DNA of 64,000 nt, from contig CM057005.1 in NCBI GenBank assembly GCA_029891345.1, forward strand, positions 64,923,760 through 64,987,759, given 5' to 3'. Every line of letters begins with the position of its first letter. Position 1 is the first letter of the stretch. The position numbers and the translations under genes are program-made. Origin of the DNA: Dryococelus australis (taxonomy: Eukaryota; Arthropoda; Insecta; Phasmatodea; Phasmatidae). Below, piece after piece: positions 1 to 9,989 of this stretch. The notes under the pieces were generated by a model that was not told the DNA's origin, searched no databases, and saw only the letters and a program-made list of their open reading frames with translations.

Positions 1-214
1 TCACATGACAGGGTCTCCTCACTGCGCATGCGCAGATGGAGGGGATACACAGAGATCACTGCAAAGGAAAGAGGGAAGATGAACCGAGGCCAGACCCGCG
101 GAGCGGGGGCCAAATATCCAGAGTTACTACAACGAGTCCCAGGCGGCGCTGCAATCGGCGAAGTTCCAGTCTGATTATAACGAACTACAGAATGCGCGCC
201 GGACGCCCAAGTTC
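1..214. other. Short unassigned segment at window start
   Basis: I see no recognisable gene here. The only notable site is a perfect palindromic TGCGCATGCGCA at 23-34, listed separately. The short open frames overlap each other and lack any family signature. Confidence 0.4.
23..34. promoter_or_regulatory. NRF1-type palindrome TGCGCATGCGCA
   Basis: This is an exact 12-bp palindrome matching the binding consensus of the NRF1/Ewg family of transcription factors, which is commonly found in CpG-rich promoters. The same 12-mer occurs at 51,450-51,461 and a one-mismatch version at 23,997-24,008. No start codon of a recognisable gene lies close by, so a promoter role is only inferred. Confidence 0.35.
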
Positions 215-425
215 GCACAATGTCCTACATAAGTGTTTTATACTAATGTTAACGTAACAGTAGCTTTTTTGTTAAACTGATATTTCGCTTATATTTAAGT
301 TATAAATACTAATATTTCATCTAAGTTAACATAAATGAATACAGGGAGAAAACTTGTATTGGTAACCCCTGGTAAGATAGTTCTCACGCAGGGCTTCAGG
401 AGAGTTGGAAGTAACTGCATTAAAG
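215..425 (-). repeat. Fragment of MITE family C
   Basis: This segment matches, in reverse orientation, the element at 39,259-39,684. The shared blocks include a stretch like GTTTTATACTWNTGTTAAC, a stretch like GAAAACNTGTRTTGGTA, and the GCAGGGCTTCAG block near one end. The terminal CACGGT inverted end is missing and the interior has a deletion, so it is a decayed, truncated copy. No coding capacity is visible. Confidence 0.55.
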
Positions 426-721
426 TTTCCCCGTTGTTTTAGCTCGGTGTCATCTGCAAGTCGTATCTGGATACCAGCGGCGTATGGCGAAGTGTTGCGA
501 GGTAGCCTAATATATAAGCTGTGTTTCGCTCCAATCGTTTGCTATTTTTTATACCGGCCACCCGAACATAGCAGTGCAGTTGACGTCACAGCACGCGTGT
601 AACGGGTGCCTCGCCGCTCTCTCGTGAGTGGTCGCAATACATTCAGTTTATCCCGGCTCCACTCCTGGTCACCGATTCCTGCCGCGTGCGCCGAGTGCGT
701 ACAGCACTGAGAAAGCACAGA
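426..721. other. Unassigned intergenic DNA
   Basis: Mixed-composition sequence between two MITE copies. I see no gene, repeat unit or RNA signature in it. Confidence 0.4.
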
Positions 722-724
722 TTA

Positions 725-1288
725 AAGGCCCGTACACAATTGAAAACTTTAACACTTGACTTTACGAGTTGACTTTACGTTTGCTTTCCGGCATGTTATT
801 TCTTATAGAACTTGACACAATGGAACTGTCAAAGGTGAAGTCAAGCAGTCTTGACTTAATGATTTCGAAAAAGTTGGAATTAAAGTCAACGTCAAGCAGC
901 CATTTTGCCGAGAATCTAACAGAGGTTACGTGGAATGTGTGTTATTTTATTGTAGGGCGATTTTCATCTCGGTATATTAAACAAAGCTCTTCTGAAATTA
1001 AATAAGTGGCCAAAATATTATGTGAAGAGGAAATCTATGAATTTATATATTTAATACAGTAAACAAGTGAGTTTTTGCTTTGGAATAAACTTTTAATATA
1101 AAATTTAAGCTTTTTAAAGAAAATGTACGTATGATGCGTTCTTGGATAATATGATGATTTACATAATAAGGTACTCTTAATGTCCAAATTGTCTGAACTG
1201 ACTTTAAAATTGTATTGTATATTGGCAGATTCGTCAAATGAAAGGAAATGTAAAGTCCAATGTTAATGTCTCTATTGCGTAAGAGCCC
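725..1288. mobile_element. MITE family B, copy 1 (about 564 bp)
   Basis: A non-autonomous DNA transposon. The left end reads AAGGCCCGTACACAATTG. The right end, reverse-complemented, reads GGGCTCTTACGCAATAG, and both inverted ends continue inward to a shared TTGACTTTAC block, giving roughly 40-bp imperfect terminal inverted repeats. TTA lies directly outside both ends (722-724 and 1,289-1,291), a 3-bp target duplication of the TWA type expected for PIF/Harbinger. A second copy is at 58,614-59,184 and agrees over the whole length. The open frame inside it is not a gene. Confidence 0.8.
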
Positions 1289-1291
1289 TTA

Positions 1292-1989
1292 CCCTGCAAC
1301 ACTTCACGCACACGCCACAATTGGAGAGATGGCGTCGTCGCCATGAGCGAACGCACCCCGCATCCCATCCAGTAGCAATTGTCTCCCGCGATGAAGAGTT
1401 GGGAGATGTAGCTCGCTTTTCCTTTCCTTAAGGGCCCCGTCTAGCTGGCACTTGAATTGCCTTGCAGTGCATTGGAAATCTGTTTTTTTTTTTCAACGAA
1501 CCGTTAAACATGTCCCTACTATACCGACGAACGAAAAGAAAACACACTTCAGGCGAGGTACGTATAATGCTCTCAAAACGTCACGTACATTATGAATGCT
1601 ATCCCCGAACCCTCCAACATAGCACAAAACTATTTTTTACACTGATGCATCTCATAATTAGAGACCTGCAAAATTCGCGTGTTATTTCCTTGCGCCAAGA
1701 TAAAATGCACAGTACTGTATACACTCGAGCCGGCGTCGTTTCTCCATTGGCAGCTGCTTAGATGTTATGTCACTCCCATGCTGAGTGAATAACACTTGAT
1801 TGGGGCTCACGATTAAGAAATGTTCATTTATTCGCGCAGAGTTACCCGGGGCATACCAAATAAAGAATGGGCCAATAACAAACATATTCCGAAGGAAAAG
1901 TGTTTTAAGTTTAAAATGATCTCGAATAATAACGCGAATTTTGCAGGTGTCTGCTTATAATATACTGGTTGGAAACGTGGAGAACCACC
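1292..1989. other. Unassigned DNA
   Basis: No gene or known element recognised. Overlapping short open frames on both strands carry no domain signature. The stretch lies between MITE B copy 1 and a dispersed repeat. Confidence 0.4.
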
Positions 1990-2170
1990 ACAGGGATCTG
2001 CATTGAACTTCGCTACAGACTTTCCCCAGATAAAATTATAGGTTCGGCACTTGGAAATCCCGTAGGTACATGCAGGGCGACGGGAACACTGCACGCCAGT
2101 TGGGCGCCTTGCGCGTAAGAGCTAAGGGACATAAGGCGTGGGTGCAGTGTAGCCCTTATCACACACACGC
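1990..2170 (+). repeat. Dispersed repeat D, copy 1
   Basis: Contains the block GAACACTGCACGCCAGTT near 2,083, preceded by a GAACTTCGCTACAGACTTT-like block and followed by a GCGCGTA-type stretch and a CCCTTAT block. The same ordered blocks occur at 21,790-21,965, and the ACACTGCACGCC core recurs at about 2,428. I do not recognise the family. It has no visible inverted ends or coding capacity. Confidence 0.6.
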
Positions 2171-2410
2171 ACTTCCCTCCAAGTAGGGAAACGTTTTTTG
2201 TGAACTCGTTTGCGCCTAAACGCGTGTATCGGTAAAAAAATGTTCTGGAGAAATAAAATCCTGGAAGTGGTCAAATATCGCATTTTTAAAGCTTGCCGAT
2301 GAATTTTCTTTAAGCGGTAAGAGAAAAGTACAACTATACGCAGGTATCTTGATCTGCGTACTTTCATCGCGTGTAATAAAACCCCACAGTTACATATCTA
2401 GTTTACGCGG
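2171..2410. other. Unassigned DNA between two repeat D copies
   Basis: No supported gene. The minus-strand frame seen here overlaps repeat D at one end and has no recognisable domain. Confidence 0.35.
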
Positions 2411-2414
2411 TAAA

Positions 2415-2505
2415 GCGTTGGGACGGAAACACTGCACGCCTTGGGCGCAGGAGCGACGAGGCGCTAGGCTTGCGTGTTAGTGTCGCCTGTATCGCTCACT
2501 CGCTT
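2415..2505 (+). repeat. Dispersed repeat D, partial copy 2
   Basis: Shares the AAACACTGCACGCC core and the following GGGCGC stretch with the copies at 1,990 and 21,790. The 5' part is missing. About 90 bp are alignable by eye. Confidence 0.45.
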
Positions 2506-2895
2506 CTTGACCATGGACGCGCAACTACATAGCCCTCTACATCCCTCCCGCAAACATGGAACGCAGACTTCATGATAACACCCCGTCTCTGGACCGTCGG
2601 CTCAAAGGCCCCCGCCGTCGAGCGCAATATGTCCCCCGGACCATCCCCGGAGAGACTACCACGCGTGTAATCCTTCCTGGAAACCCCCCACGCCACGCCG
2701 CTCGCGCGAGATGAATGAACGGCGGCGAACTTATACCCTCGACGCCTCGCTCCGCTGATTCATCACCCGGGTGGCGAAGAGGAAATAAACAATAACGCCG
2801 GGGTTGAAATTTATCGTGCAATCATCCGGGAGGAATGCTCGCGGGAGCGTCGAACATAGAGACGTGTAAGACGCGCGCTATTAAACAGCGCGTAT
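2506..2895. other. CpG-rich unassigned DNA
   Basis: Markedly richer in G+C and CpG than its surroundings, with overlapping minus-strand frames that owe their length to the composition. I see no domain signature. It could be a fragment of a CpG-rich regulatory region or an unrecognised repeat. Confidence 0.35.
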
Positions 2896-3216
2896 AGGCT
2901 GTTCACGGTAAACCGAGAAATTTTGAAAGCTCTGCCTAAGATCTACTTGTAGGCACGTTGTATATTCTTCCACCTTGTGTAAAATTAACACTGTCAAGTG
3001 AAACTGTGGAATTATTAGGATAGCAGGGCCTAAATATTTTACAAATATGCTAATTCCTACACTTAGCTGCGTTAAAAAAGAACAGAAAAGGAAAGAAATC
3101 GTTCCAGTTTTTGCACATGTTTACCCGAGACCTTAATACATGCTACTCAGCGCGCCCTTTAAAATATATGCATGTAGGGACAGTGACTTTTCTAAGGTTG
3201 ACTTCAAAAGTGCTCA
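2896..3216 (-). mobile_element. MITE family A, truncated copy
   Basis: Begins AGGCTGTTCACGGTAAA directly after TAT and runs through the family's inner blocks (CCTAAGATCTACTTGTA, a TTCTTCCACC-type block, GTGAAACTGTGGAATTATTAG). It ends in TTCAAAAGTGCTCA, so the last roughly 20 bp of the second inverted end are gone. Orientation is opposite to the copy at 34,175-34,592. It has no coding capacity. Confidence 0.8.
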
Positions 3217-3520
3217 CAGACAAACACCAGGAGGTGATTCATGTAAGATAGCGCCGAATAAGATAATGTTTTTATGCCATATCTTGGAAACCTATGAACA
3301 GATTTCGACCAAATTCTCCACACGAGTAGCACTACAGTGTCGATGTACACTTACATGTTTTAAGTGGCCCAGATATCTACAAAATGACGACCGCGTAAAA
3401 ATGTTAGTGGATAGGGAATGAGAGAGCGAGCGCAGCTCACTTAAATCGGCAATTTCCAACAAAACATCTGAAAAAACGAACAAATATTTCCTGCTATTTT
3501 ATTAACGAATGTACAAGAAA
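3217..3520. other. Unassigned DNA
   Basis: No recognisable feature. It separates the truncated MITE from the AT-rich repeats that precede the first Polinton remnant. Confidence 0.35.
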
Positions 3521-3524
3521 AATT

Positions 3525-3900
3525 TAAAACTCAAAATCTGAAATTCGATGAAAAACCTTGCAATTTAAGCTCAAAATCAAGTAACTGTATAGTTTTCAAG
3601 CAATTTTTTTCATGTTTCTAGCAGCATCAATTTTCGATTCTCAAAAACAATGAAATTTAAGCCAAAATCATGTAACTTTAAGCTAAAAGCGAGCAAATCT
3701 TTCAATTTTTCCACAAATGGCCGAGCAGGATTTGTGTAAATTAAAAAACGGCAAAATTTAAGCCAAAATCAAGCTAATTTCTCGATTTCAAGCCATTTTT
3801 TCATGTTTTCTAGAAATGCTAATTTATCAACCGAGAAATCTAAATCAATCGAATTTAATACAAAATCAAGCATAATAAGCTAAAATCAAATGAAATATGA
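3525..3900 (+). repeat. AT-rich imperfect tandem repeat, about 190-bp period
   Basis: Two diverged units are visible, starting near 3,560 and 3,752. Each opens with AATTTAAGCYNAAAATCAAG, continues to a TTTCAAGCNATTTTTTTCATG-type block, and then to a TTTCTAG block. Shorter partial blocks such as TTTAAGCCAAAATC lie between them. It sits immediately beside the first Polinton remnant and may be part of its terminal region, which in Polintons can contain tandem repeats. I could not find a matching inverted copy on the far side. Confidence 0.5.
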
Positions 3901-4329
3901 TCGATTATAATCTGTAAAGAATAATAAGCTCTATTAACTGTTTAAAAACTTCTATCTTCTTAAAGTCGTCACCTATTTCATGAAGTACATATTTATCGTT
4001 AATGTTTTCTAAGAGCAATAATTGTAAGTTTTGTAAATTTAGATGAAACTCGTAAACTAATTCCCTGAGTTCATCAGAAGCATTATCTAATTTATAAGAA
4101 GGTGTATTTGAAATATCCCCACATTAAAAAATGTTTGCCATACTGTATGGTAACACAAGCACTTTCATTTTTATTTATAAAGAAATAAATTCCTAATTTA
4201 GGTTTAACAAAATTAATTTTTATTCGATTAAAAAAATTAACTAAACGTGTAAAAAATTTCTATACAATTATGGAAACATTTTGTTGTTTCGTGAAATCGT
4301 TTACATCCTCCATTTATTATTTTAAAAAT

Positions 4330-5602
4330 TTATATATCTTCAGTAACATTTCCATTAAAATAATCATAATCATAAGTTAGATTCCTTTGACTAATTAGAA
4401 CAACATTACAAATTGTTCCTGCTTCAACAGCTTTGTTAAAATCTACACTAATTTTTATGTTTGTTTTATCTTTAACAGCAGTTGTTTTCCTATATAAAAA
4501 AAAAACAATAACAAATAATGGTCTTCGCCTCAAAAAATAATAATTGATATCACCTTGAGTGTTTACAGTTGGTTTTTTTTATATTGAGTATCTAGTTTTG
4601 ATTTGGAAATTCTTAAATTATTACAAACAATTGTCAATATCTAGATTCCAATTTTCTTTACGATAGATCTTATTTCTTCCATTTTTAACACAAATATTTC
4701 TTACATTACAGTGATCAAACATAGAAGCATGTACATACTATTCAACACGATTTTTCCTATTAGCTTGAAAGCCTGCAATTACAAAATCAGGCATATCTAA
4801 TTGTATATTATTAAACTGATCTTTTATATCAGAATTAAAATCAGTTGTTCTAGATGGAACTTATTTTTCTAAAAATAGCCAATAATTAAAACTAATAGGT
4901 ATTTTAGGATGTTTGTATATTTTTTCTTTAATTGCAATGCCTGTGCTAGATTCGTATTTAACAATAGGCCACATCATTTCTAATTTTTGAATAACAATTT
5001 TAGCTGGATCAGCATAACTTTCCTGAACTGCACTATCTCCATTCTTGGTTTCATAAACATATAAACGATTGTTATCATACGAATTTCGAATAAAAGTAAT
5101 TTTATAGCCGCCTTTCCAATAAATTTAATTTTTATCTCGAATAAGACCAAACTGATATCTCGGTGGATAGGTTAGTTCATTTGTTTTATCACTGTGAACA
5201 GATTTTACATGATATTTATTATCAACACCCATAAATTCTAAATAATTTTGCTCACTTGGTGATCTTAAATTATCCATCATTATTGAAGTTAAACCTGGGT
5301 TTTCAATAACCTAAATAATATGTCCATGTTTTGAGATTTCTATTCTAGGAAACTGAAAAGGAAAATAGTACAGACATCAATATTATCTAATTTTGCGTAT
5401 TTTGCCTCATCTCCAACTTATTTATTTTTTTTTTTTAGTAAACGATATTGTCATAAACATAAGCATCATTTGGAAAAGAAAAGCTATCTACTATAGGAAT
5501 ATCGAATTCAATCATGCTATTGTAAACATTTAAATTCACCCTAGTTTGATCAGTTGGAGGAACAGTTTGTCTTTGAAAACTCTCGATACATTTATAACTC
5601 AT
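4330..5602 (-). pseudogene. Double-jelly-roll major capsid protein, Polinton 1 (decayed)
   Basis: Reading the minus strand from the ATG at 5,602 gives a capsid-like protein of about 400 residues interrupted by several stops and an AT tract near 5,420-5,440. The N-terminus starts MSYKCIESFQ. The second jelly-roll half shows VIAGFQANRKNRVE followed by SMFDHCNVRNICV, a block also recognisable in the other Polinton of this window (NNCDMKNIKLYLN). The C-terminal part contains AVEAGTICNVVLISQRN. In the family this protein forms the virion shell. It is transcribed away from the neighbouring packaging-region gene, whose ATG is 26 bp away, so the two probably shared a divergent promoter. It is certainly non-functional. 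Confidence 0.8.
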
Positions 5603-5627
5603 TTAAAAGTAAAATAATAATATAGAA

Positions 5628-6428
5628 ATGACAGATTCATCAAAGGCAGTTTCTCGAGTTAAATTACTCATTGAGAAATTCAAAAATTATAAAAAGAATC
5701 ATGAAGAATATTATGAAAAAAAAATGAATAAAGATCTACCTTTAATTCACGAAGTACGAAATATTGGTTTTAAAAAAAAATAGAATAAGAAAGTGAAGAA
5801 ACTTACAATTTAAAACCAACACTAGTTCCTGTTGCAGAAAATAATTTAGATTATCCACCAACACCAGAAGACACATCATTTGAAAGAGAATTATTCTCAG
5901 AACAAAAATCTCCTAATTTGGAAGAGCAAATGGGAATTTTACTATTGAAACATTTGGCACATCCTGATTCTACTATAATTCTCTGAAAGGAAATTGCAAA
6001 AAGAATAAATGTTCGTGATACTCAATGTGGTTAACGAAGAGAGGAGAATAATTTTTACATCAGAGATAGAAAGTAAAGATAGATGATGATAAAATAGTTG
6101 TTAATAATAAAGAATATAAAACAACAGAAGGACTTTCTAATCTTTTAACAATACAAAAAATAAGATTTTGATGATAAATTGACTGATAATGACTATGAAA
6201 AATTACACAAATTGTTTTAGATACCAATGCTGCATTCCAAGAATATAATTCAAAAAAGAAAAAGAACTCAAAGAGTTTGGAAATACAAAAACATAATGAA
6301 ACCAATTTATGATGATTATATAAAAGAATTATATAAAAGAAACCCAAACATACCAAAAAAAAATTATTTCTCCAAGAACTCCTAGATTTGGAGAAGGTAT
6401 TAAAAAATACAACAATCTGCCAAAATAA
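5628..6428 (+). pseudogene. Polinton packaging-region protein (PW-like), element 1, decayed
   Basis: The ATG at 5,628 opens a lysine-rich, coiled-coil-like N-terminal segment (KAVSRVKLLIEKF). After frameshifts comes a block IVVNNKEYKTTEGLSNLL at about 6,090 and then FGEGIKKYNN at about 6,390. This order (coiled coil, a Y-x-T-x-GL block, then a glycine-rich GxGxxKYN block) is the layout I know from the Polinton PW family, whose function is poorly defined. Stops near 5,780 and 6,160 and several shifts break it. The start of the homologous gene in element 2 lies at 55,599, again divergent from the capsid gene side. Confidence 0.6.
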
Positions 6429-6437
6429 TGCGCCTGG

Positions 6438-6875
6438 ATGGATTATGGTAGGAAATTGGTTGATAGATTATTAGTTAATCATGGTGAAGAAAATGCTGAA
6501 AATAAAAATTATTACATTGGAAAAGTTAACATATTATATATGCTTAACAATAAATGTTCTAATTTTGTTATTAATCCAAAAGGAATTCCATATCTTATAA
6601 GAGTTTTAAATATAATTCCTCATTCTTTCTGGAATTCTGATCATGGAAAATGTATAATAAATTGGCAATTAAATAATTTTAATTCACCCGAAATGCATTT
6701 GCCTGGTTATAATATTTGTGATCCATTTACAAAATTAAATGAAAGGTTAGAAAAAGGAGATACAGAAATAAATAAATTAGATGAAGCATGTAAATATCAT
6801 ATTGTTTATAGAGATCATAAAGATTTAGAATCTAGACGTGAAGCTGACAAAATTTTACAAAAAGAAGCAAAATAA
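6438..6875 (+). pseudogene. Fusion of PW C-terminus and parvovirus-type phospholipase A2-like domain
   Basis: This is the longest uninterrupted frame in the element (145 codons). The N-terminal part (DYGRKLVDRLLVN) looks like the end of the PW protein. From about residue 90 it reads MHLPGYNICDPFTKLNERL and then INKLDEACKYHIVYRDHKD, ending in a charged ADKILQKEA helix. This is the pattern of parvovirus VP1-type phospholipase A2 domains, which also occur in some insect Polintons and are thought to breach endosomal membranes. Two hallmark positions are altered. The calcium-loop glycine before P-F is Asp, and the Asp expected directly after the catalytic His is missing (H-I-V-Y). The enzyme would be expected to be inactive. 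The fusion may result from decay. Confidence 0.7.
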
Positions 6876-7149
6876 ATTATGTTAGATAAAAATACTCAAA
6901 TCGCTGAAAAAAATGCTTCTGCATCTGTTTATAAGTAAAAAAAACATAAGTAATTAATATATTTTAATACCTCATCCTAATTTTCTTTTTGTAAACGAAG
7001 TTAACAAATATAAAACATTCAACATACCCATTCCTCAATTAAGATAATTGGGTATAGATACATTTTTAACAAAAGAACAACTTGAGATAACTAAAATAAG
7101 GCAATGTTTTCAAATTAACTTTGTGAATAATAACAATCAAAAAAATACT
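6876..7149 (+). other. Polinton 1 spacer with no clear gene
   Basis: AT-rich DNA with many stops in all plus frames. It probably contains remains of another Polinton gene, but no motif is secure. Confidence 0.35.
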
Positions 7150-7368
7150 GAAAGAAAAATCGAAGTGGTATACATCATATATGTTTTTTACCATATTTAA
7201 TTCCAGTTTTAACTGCACTTTGTGCTTTAGCTGGTGGAGCTAGCTCAATTTACAATTCTGTTGAACAAACTAGAAAAAAATAAAATAGAATTAGAAGTAC
7301 ACTTAGCAATAGAAAATAAATTAGGAAGTGGTTTGACTACAAAAAGGGGTAGACCAAAAAAAAATTGA
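7150..7368 (+). pseudogene. Minor virion protein (PX/pVI-like), Polinton 1, decayed
   Basis: A short protein with a hydrophobic alanine/glycine-rich segment, LIPVLTALCALAGGASSIYN, at about 7,198-7,257. After a frameshift and an Asn/Arg/Lys-rich stretch it ends GSGLTTKRGRPKKN with a stop at 7,366-7,368. The layout of a basic region, hydrophobic Ala/Gly helix, short linker and basic glycine-containing tail matches the small Polinton virion protein often encoded directly upstream of the protease. The order is kept here. The counterpart in element 2 is at 54,335-54,580. Confidence 0.7.
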
Positions 7369-7379
7369 TTATATCCCCA

Positions 7380-7715
7380 TTATCTAATATTGATATTGAA
7401 AAATAAGTAGAATTATTAAATATTACAAATTTCAGAAATGTTTATATGATAGATGAATAACCAAAAAGTATGCACAAATATGAATGTGCTGTGGTTAATC
7501 TTGACATTTCAACAAACCAGGGTACTCGTTGGGTTTGTTATTTTAAAGAAAATAATGATATTTATTATTTTGATTCATTTGGAGGTAATATCCATACTAA
7601 TTTAACTTATTAATTAAAGAAGAGAAATGTTTAACAATGATAATATAATTCAGAATTTTAATTCAGTTTGCTGTGAACATTTATGTTTGTGTTACATCAT
7701 TTCTTGGGGGTTTTA
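7380..7715 (+). pseudogene. Adenovirus-type cysteine protease, Polinton 1, decayed
   Basis: Translated pieces show YECAVVNLDISTNQGTRWVC, then IYYFDSFGG, then after a frameshift NSVCCEHLCL. In the family this enzyme matures capsid proteins, and the catalytic histidine sits in a GTHW motif, followed by the acidic residue in the D-S-F-G region and by the cysteine before the HLCL motif. Here the histidine position is Arg (GTRW, codon CGT) while a cysteine is kept before E-H-L-C. Stops at about 7,407, 7,456 and 7,613 confirm it is dead. It follows the minor virion gene, as in other Polintons. Confidence 0.8.
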
Positions 7716-7759
7716 AGTTATGATAATTTCTTTTATTACATGAATAATGAATCTTTAGA

Positions 7760-8180
7760 TAAAAACTCTTTGACACTAATGCTAATGAAAATGAATTAAA
7801 AACATATGTAGATTGAAAATACTTTATCTCCTAAAGGAGAGAGAATAATATTGTAAGTGAAGTTTTTGTTTATACAACAGGTTATTTTTCTCTTCAAAAT
7901 CGCAGAATTATTAATATAGCTGAGCCTATAGCTGGTAAATATGTGATCAAATTTAAACCAATCAGTTTTGAATTATTGTGATTCACTTGTTAACTCAAAA
8001 GTTGAACAATGCAAGGAATAAAAGTCTCATATTATATTTACCTGCAAAATGGGATGAAAAAAATATTTTCACCTAGATAATAATCAAATTTTCTTTACCT
8101 TTTTGATGGATTGTACTATATATAAAATAATATTTAATAATATCAATTTACCTGACGATACAATGACTTATTTATGATTC
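7760..8180 (+). pseudogene. Fibre-like protein remnant, Polinton 1
   Basis: Short in-frame pieces read NENELKTYVD (about 7,793) and LQNRRIINIAEPIAGKYVIK (about 7,893). The combination of an R-I-x-N-I-A-x-P block with an x-T-Y-V-D block resembles the repeated motifs in coiled-coil or tail-fibre-like proteins, and a similar D-A-V-N-K motif is seen in element 2 at 54,990. The reading frame is badly broken. The assignment rests on these two motifs only. Confidence 0.4.
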
Positions 8181-8479
8181 TAAAAAAAATGGATTACAGT
8201 AAGGCTTTTGGTGTTAACAAGGTGATATTCTATGTTTTTAAAATCAGAAAAAAAAAATTAGTTATGATGATGGATTGTTGACCACAATAGGAATATTCAT
8301 AAAATAAAAAGATCAAATAATTTTTTATTATTAAATGGAGAATATTTGGTGCTTGAAGTGTAAAAAGTTACTAAAAATAATAATATAAAAATGAAAATAC
8401 TAAAAATTGACTATTAGTTCAGAAAAGTAAATGTTCAATATGCAATTCTAATAAATGAACATTTAAAAAAATTTGTTCA
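8181..8479 (+). other. Polinton 1 spacer before the integrase
   Basis: AT-rich, stop-filled DNA. A peptide MDYSKAFGVNKVIFYVFK can be read from 8,190, but I cannot assign it. The segment from about 8,430 probably belongs to the integrase N-terminal region. Confidence 0.3.
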
Positions 8480-9318
8480 ATGTAAGAGAAGGTATAATCA
8501 ATGAATTATATAAACCAGCATGAAAAATTTTTCCAAGATGAAAAGTAATTCCATGTGGTATTGATGATTTATAGCAAATTGATCTTGTTGAGATGGACAC
8601 TGGAAATTTAAGAGGAATATCACATACAAATAATGGATACAAATATATTATGATAATTGTAGATGTTTTCTCAAAATATACATTTGCTATACCAATCACA
8701 GATAAAACTGCTAAAAATGTAGCAAATGCTTTAAAATGTATAGTGATTAAAAGAAAACTGCATAATTTACAAAGAGACAATGGGTTCTAATTTTGTAATT
8801 CAAAATTTAAAGATCTTATGCAAAAATATAACATCAAACATTATTCCACATTCAGTGAAATTAAAGCTAGTTGTTGTAGAGAGATATAATCATACAATGA
8901 AGAACAAAATGTGGAAGAAATTTGCTTTAAATGTCAATTACAAATGGGTAAATATATTAGATGATTTAGTGAAAAAATACAACACAAAACATCAAACTAT
9001 TGTTATTAAATCATTTGAAGTCAATAAGAAAAAGGAAAAACATTTAAGACAACAAGATTTTGTGAATATGTTCACTAAACCGAAATGCAAAGTCGGAAAT
9101 GTTGTCCGCTTGAGCAAAAATTAACGAATCTTTTAAAAGGGGTAAAAAGCTAGTTTACCAACATAATTATTTACCATTTTTGAGGTTTTAAATGATGTGC
9201 CTACTTACAAACTGAAAGACACTAAAGAAGAAATAAAGGCAGTTTTTATGAATACGAAATTTGAAAACTAACTACTTAAATGAATATTTGGTTGAAAAAG
9301 TTCCAACAACTGAAGGTA

Positions 9319-9368
<50 letters not shown>

Positions 9369-9470
9369 GGTTAGGTTTTTATAATTCGCATACCTCTTGG
9401 ATTAATAAAACAGATTTTGTGAATTTAACTTTTTTGCTTAAGGGTGTCACTGCTGATTACACTCTTAATT
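8480..9470 (+). pseudogene. Polinton integrase (RVE DDE core plus chromodomain), decayed
   Basis: The integrase inserts the element. The core shows QIDLVEMD with the first Asp (about 8,578-8,601), FSKYTFAIPI, then RDNG with the second Asp (codon 8,776-8,778) and VVVERYNHTMKNKMWK with the Glu (codon 8,879-8,881), so all three catalytic residues are readable. A 1-bp shift directly after RDNG splits the frame, and upstream stops occur near 8,519 and 8,570. Further on, VPTYKLKDTKEEI (about 9,199) leads to the chromodomain, whose end reads WLGFYNSHTSWINKTDF (about 9,368). A TA microsatellite sits inside the chromodomain. Confidence 0.9.
9323..9366. repeat. (TA)n microsatellite inside the integrase chromodomain
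   Basis: About 22 TA units lie between the codons for VPTTEGN and those for the WLGF...SWI chromodomain end. They replace the few residues that normally join these two blocks, so the expansion happened within the former coding sequence. Confidence 0.85.
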
Positions 9471-9989
9471 ATATGAAAGTATATTTTTTATATTATGGGT
9501 AACTGGGTTTTTCCTATCCTTCCAATTTAATATTGGGTTTGTTTCATTCCAAGATTTGCATTTATTGTGTTGCCTAATTCTAATCTGCCTAATAAATCCC
9601 TACACAATATTTTTAATTAGTTTTCAGCAATGAAGTCATCTAATATTTCAATAGTTTTGTTTACAGATTAGATAATGATTCATCATAATTAATTAAAGAC
9701 ACTGGTGATGAAATAGCTGGTTCTAAAGCATATATTTCTGATAGATGATTTTTAGTTACATTGTTCATATAATCAAAAGGTTAATTTATGTTTTTAATTT
9801 TTATTTATACAATTTCAACTAAATGAATATAATGTAAAACAAATATTTCCTATTTCTTTTATCATAAAAGTTAATTCATGAGCTATTGGATGGTTTTCAT
9901 GTTTTGTTCACATAATAAATTTTCTTATGAAAACAAATATAAATATTATCGTGTTAATTATGAGAAGAATTGAAATTTGCATTTCTAGC
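9471..9989. other. Polinton 1 spacer
   Basis: AT-rich DNA. On the minus strand a peptide MNNVTKNHLSEIYALEPAIS can be read near 9,770-9,700, which may be the end of a minus-strand gene, but I cannot name it. Confidence 0.3.

Noticed and set aside
769..1005. 78-codon plus-strand frame
   Set aside because: It lies wholly inside MITE B, and the second copy of that MITE does not keep it open.
8463..8780. 105-codon minus-strand frame
   Set aside because: It is antisense to the integrase core and its length is due to AT-rich composition.
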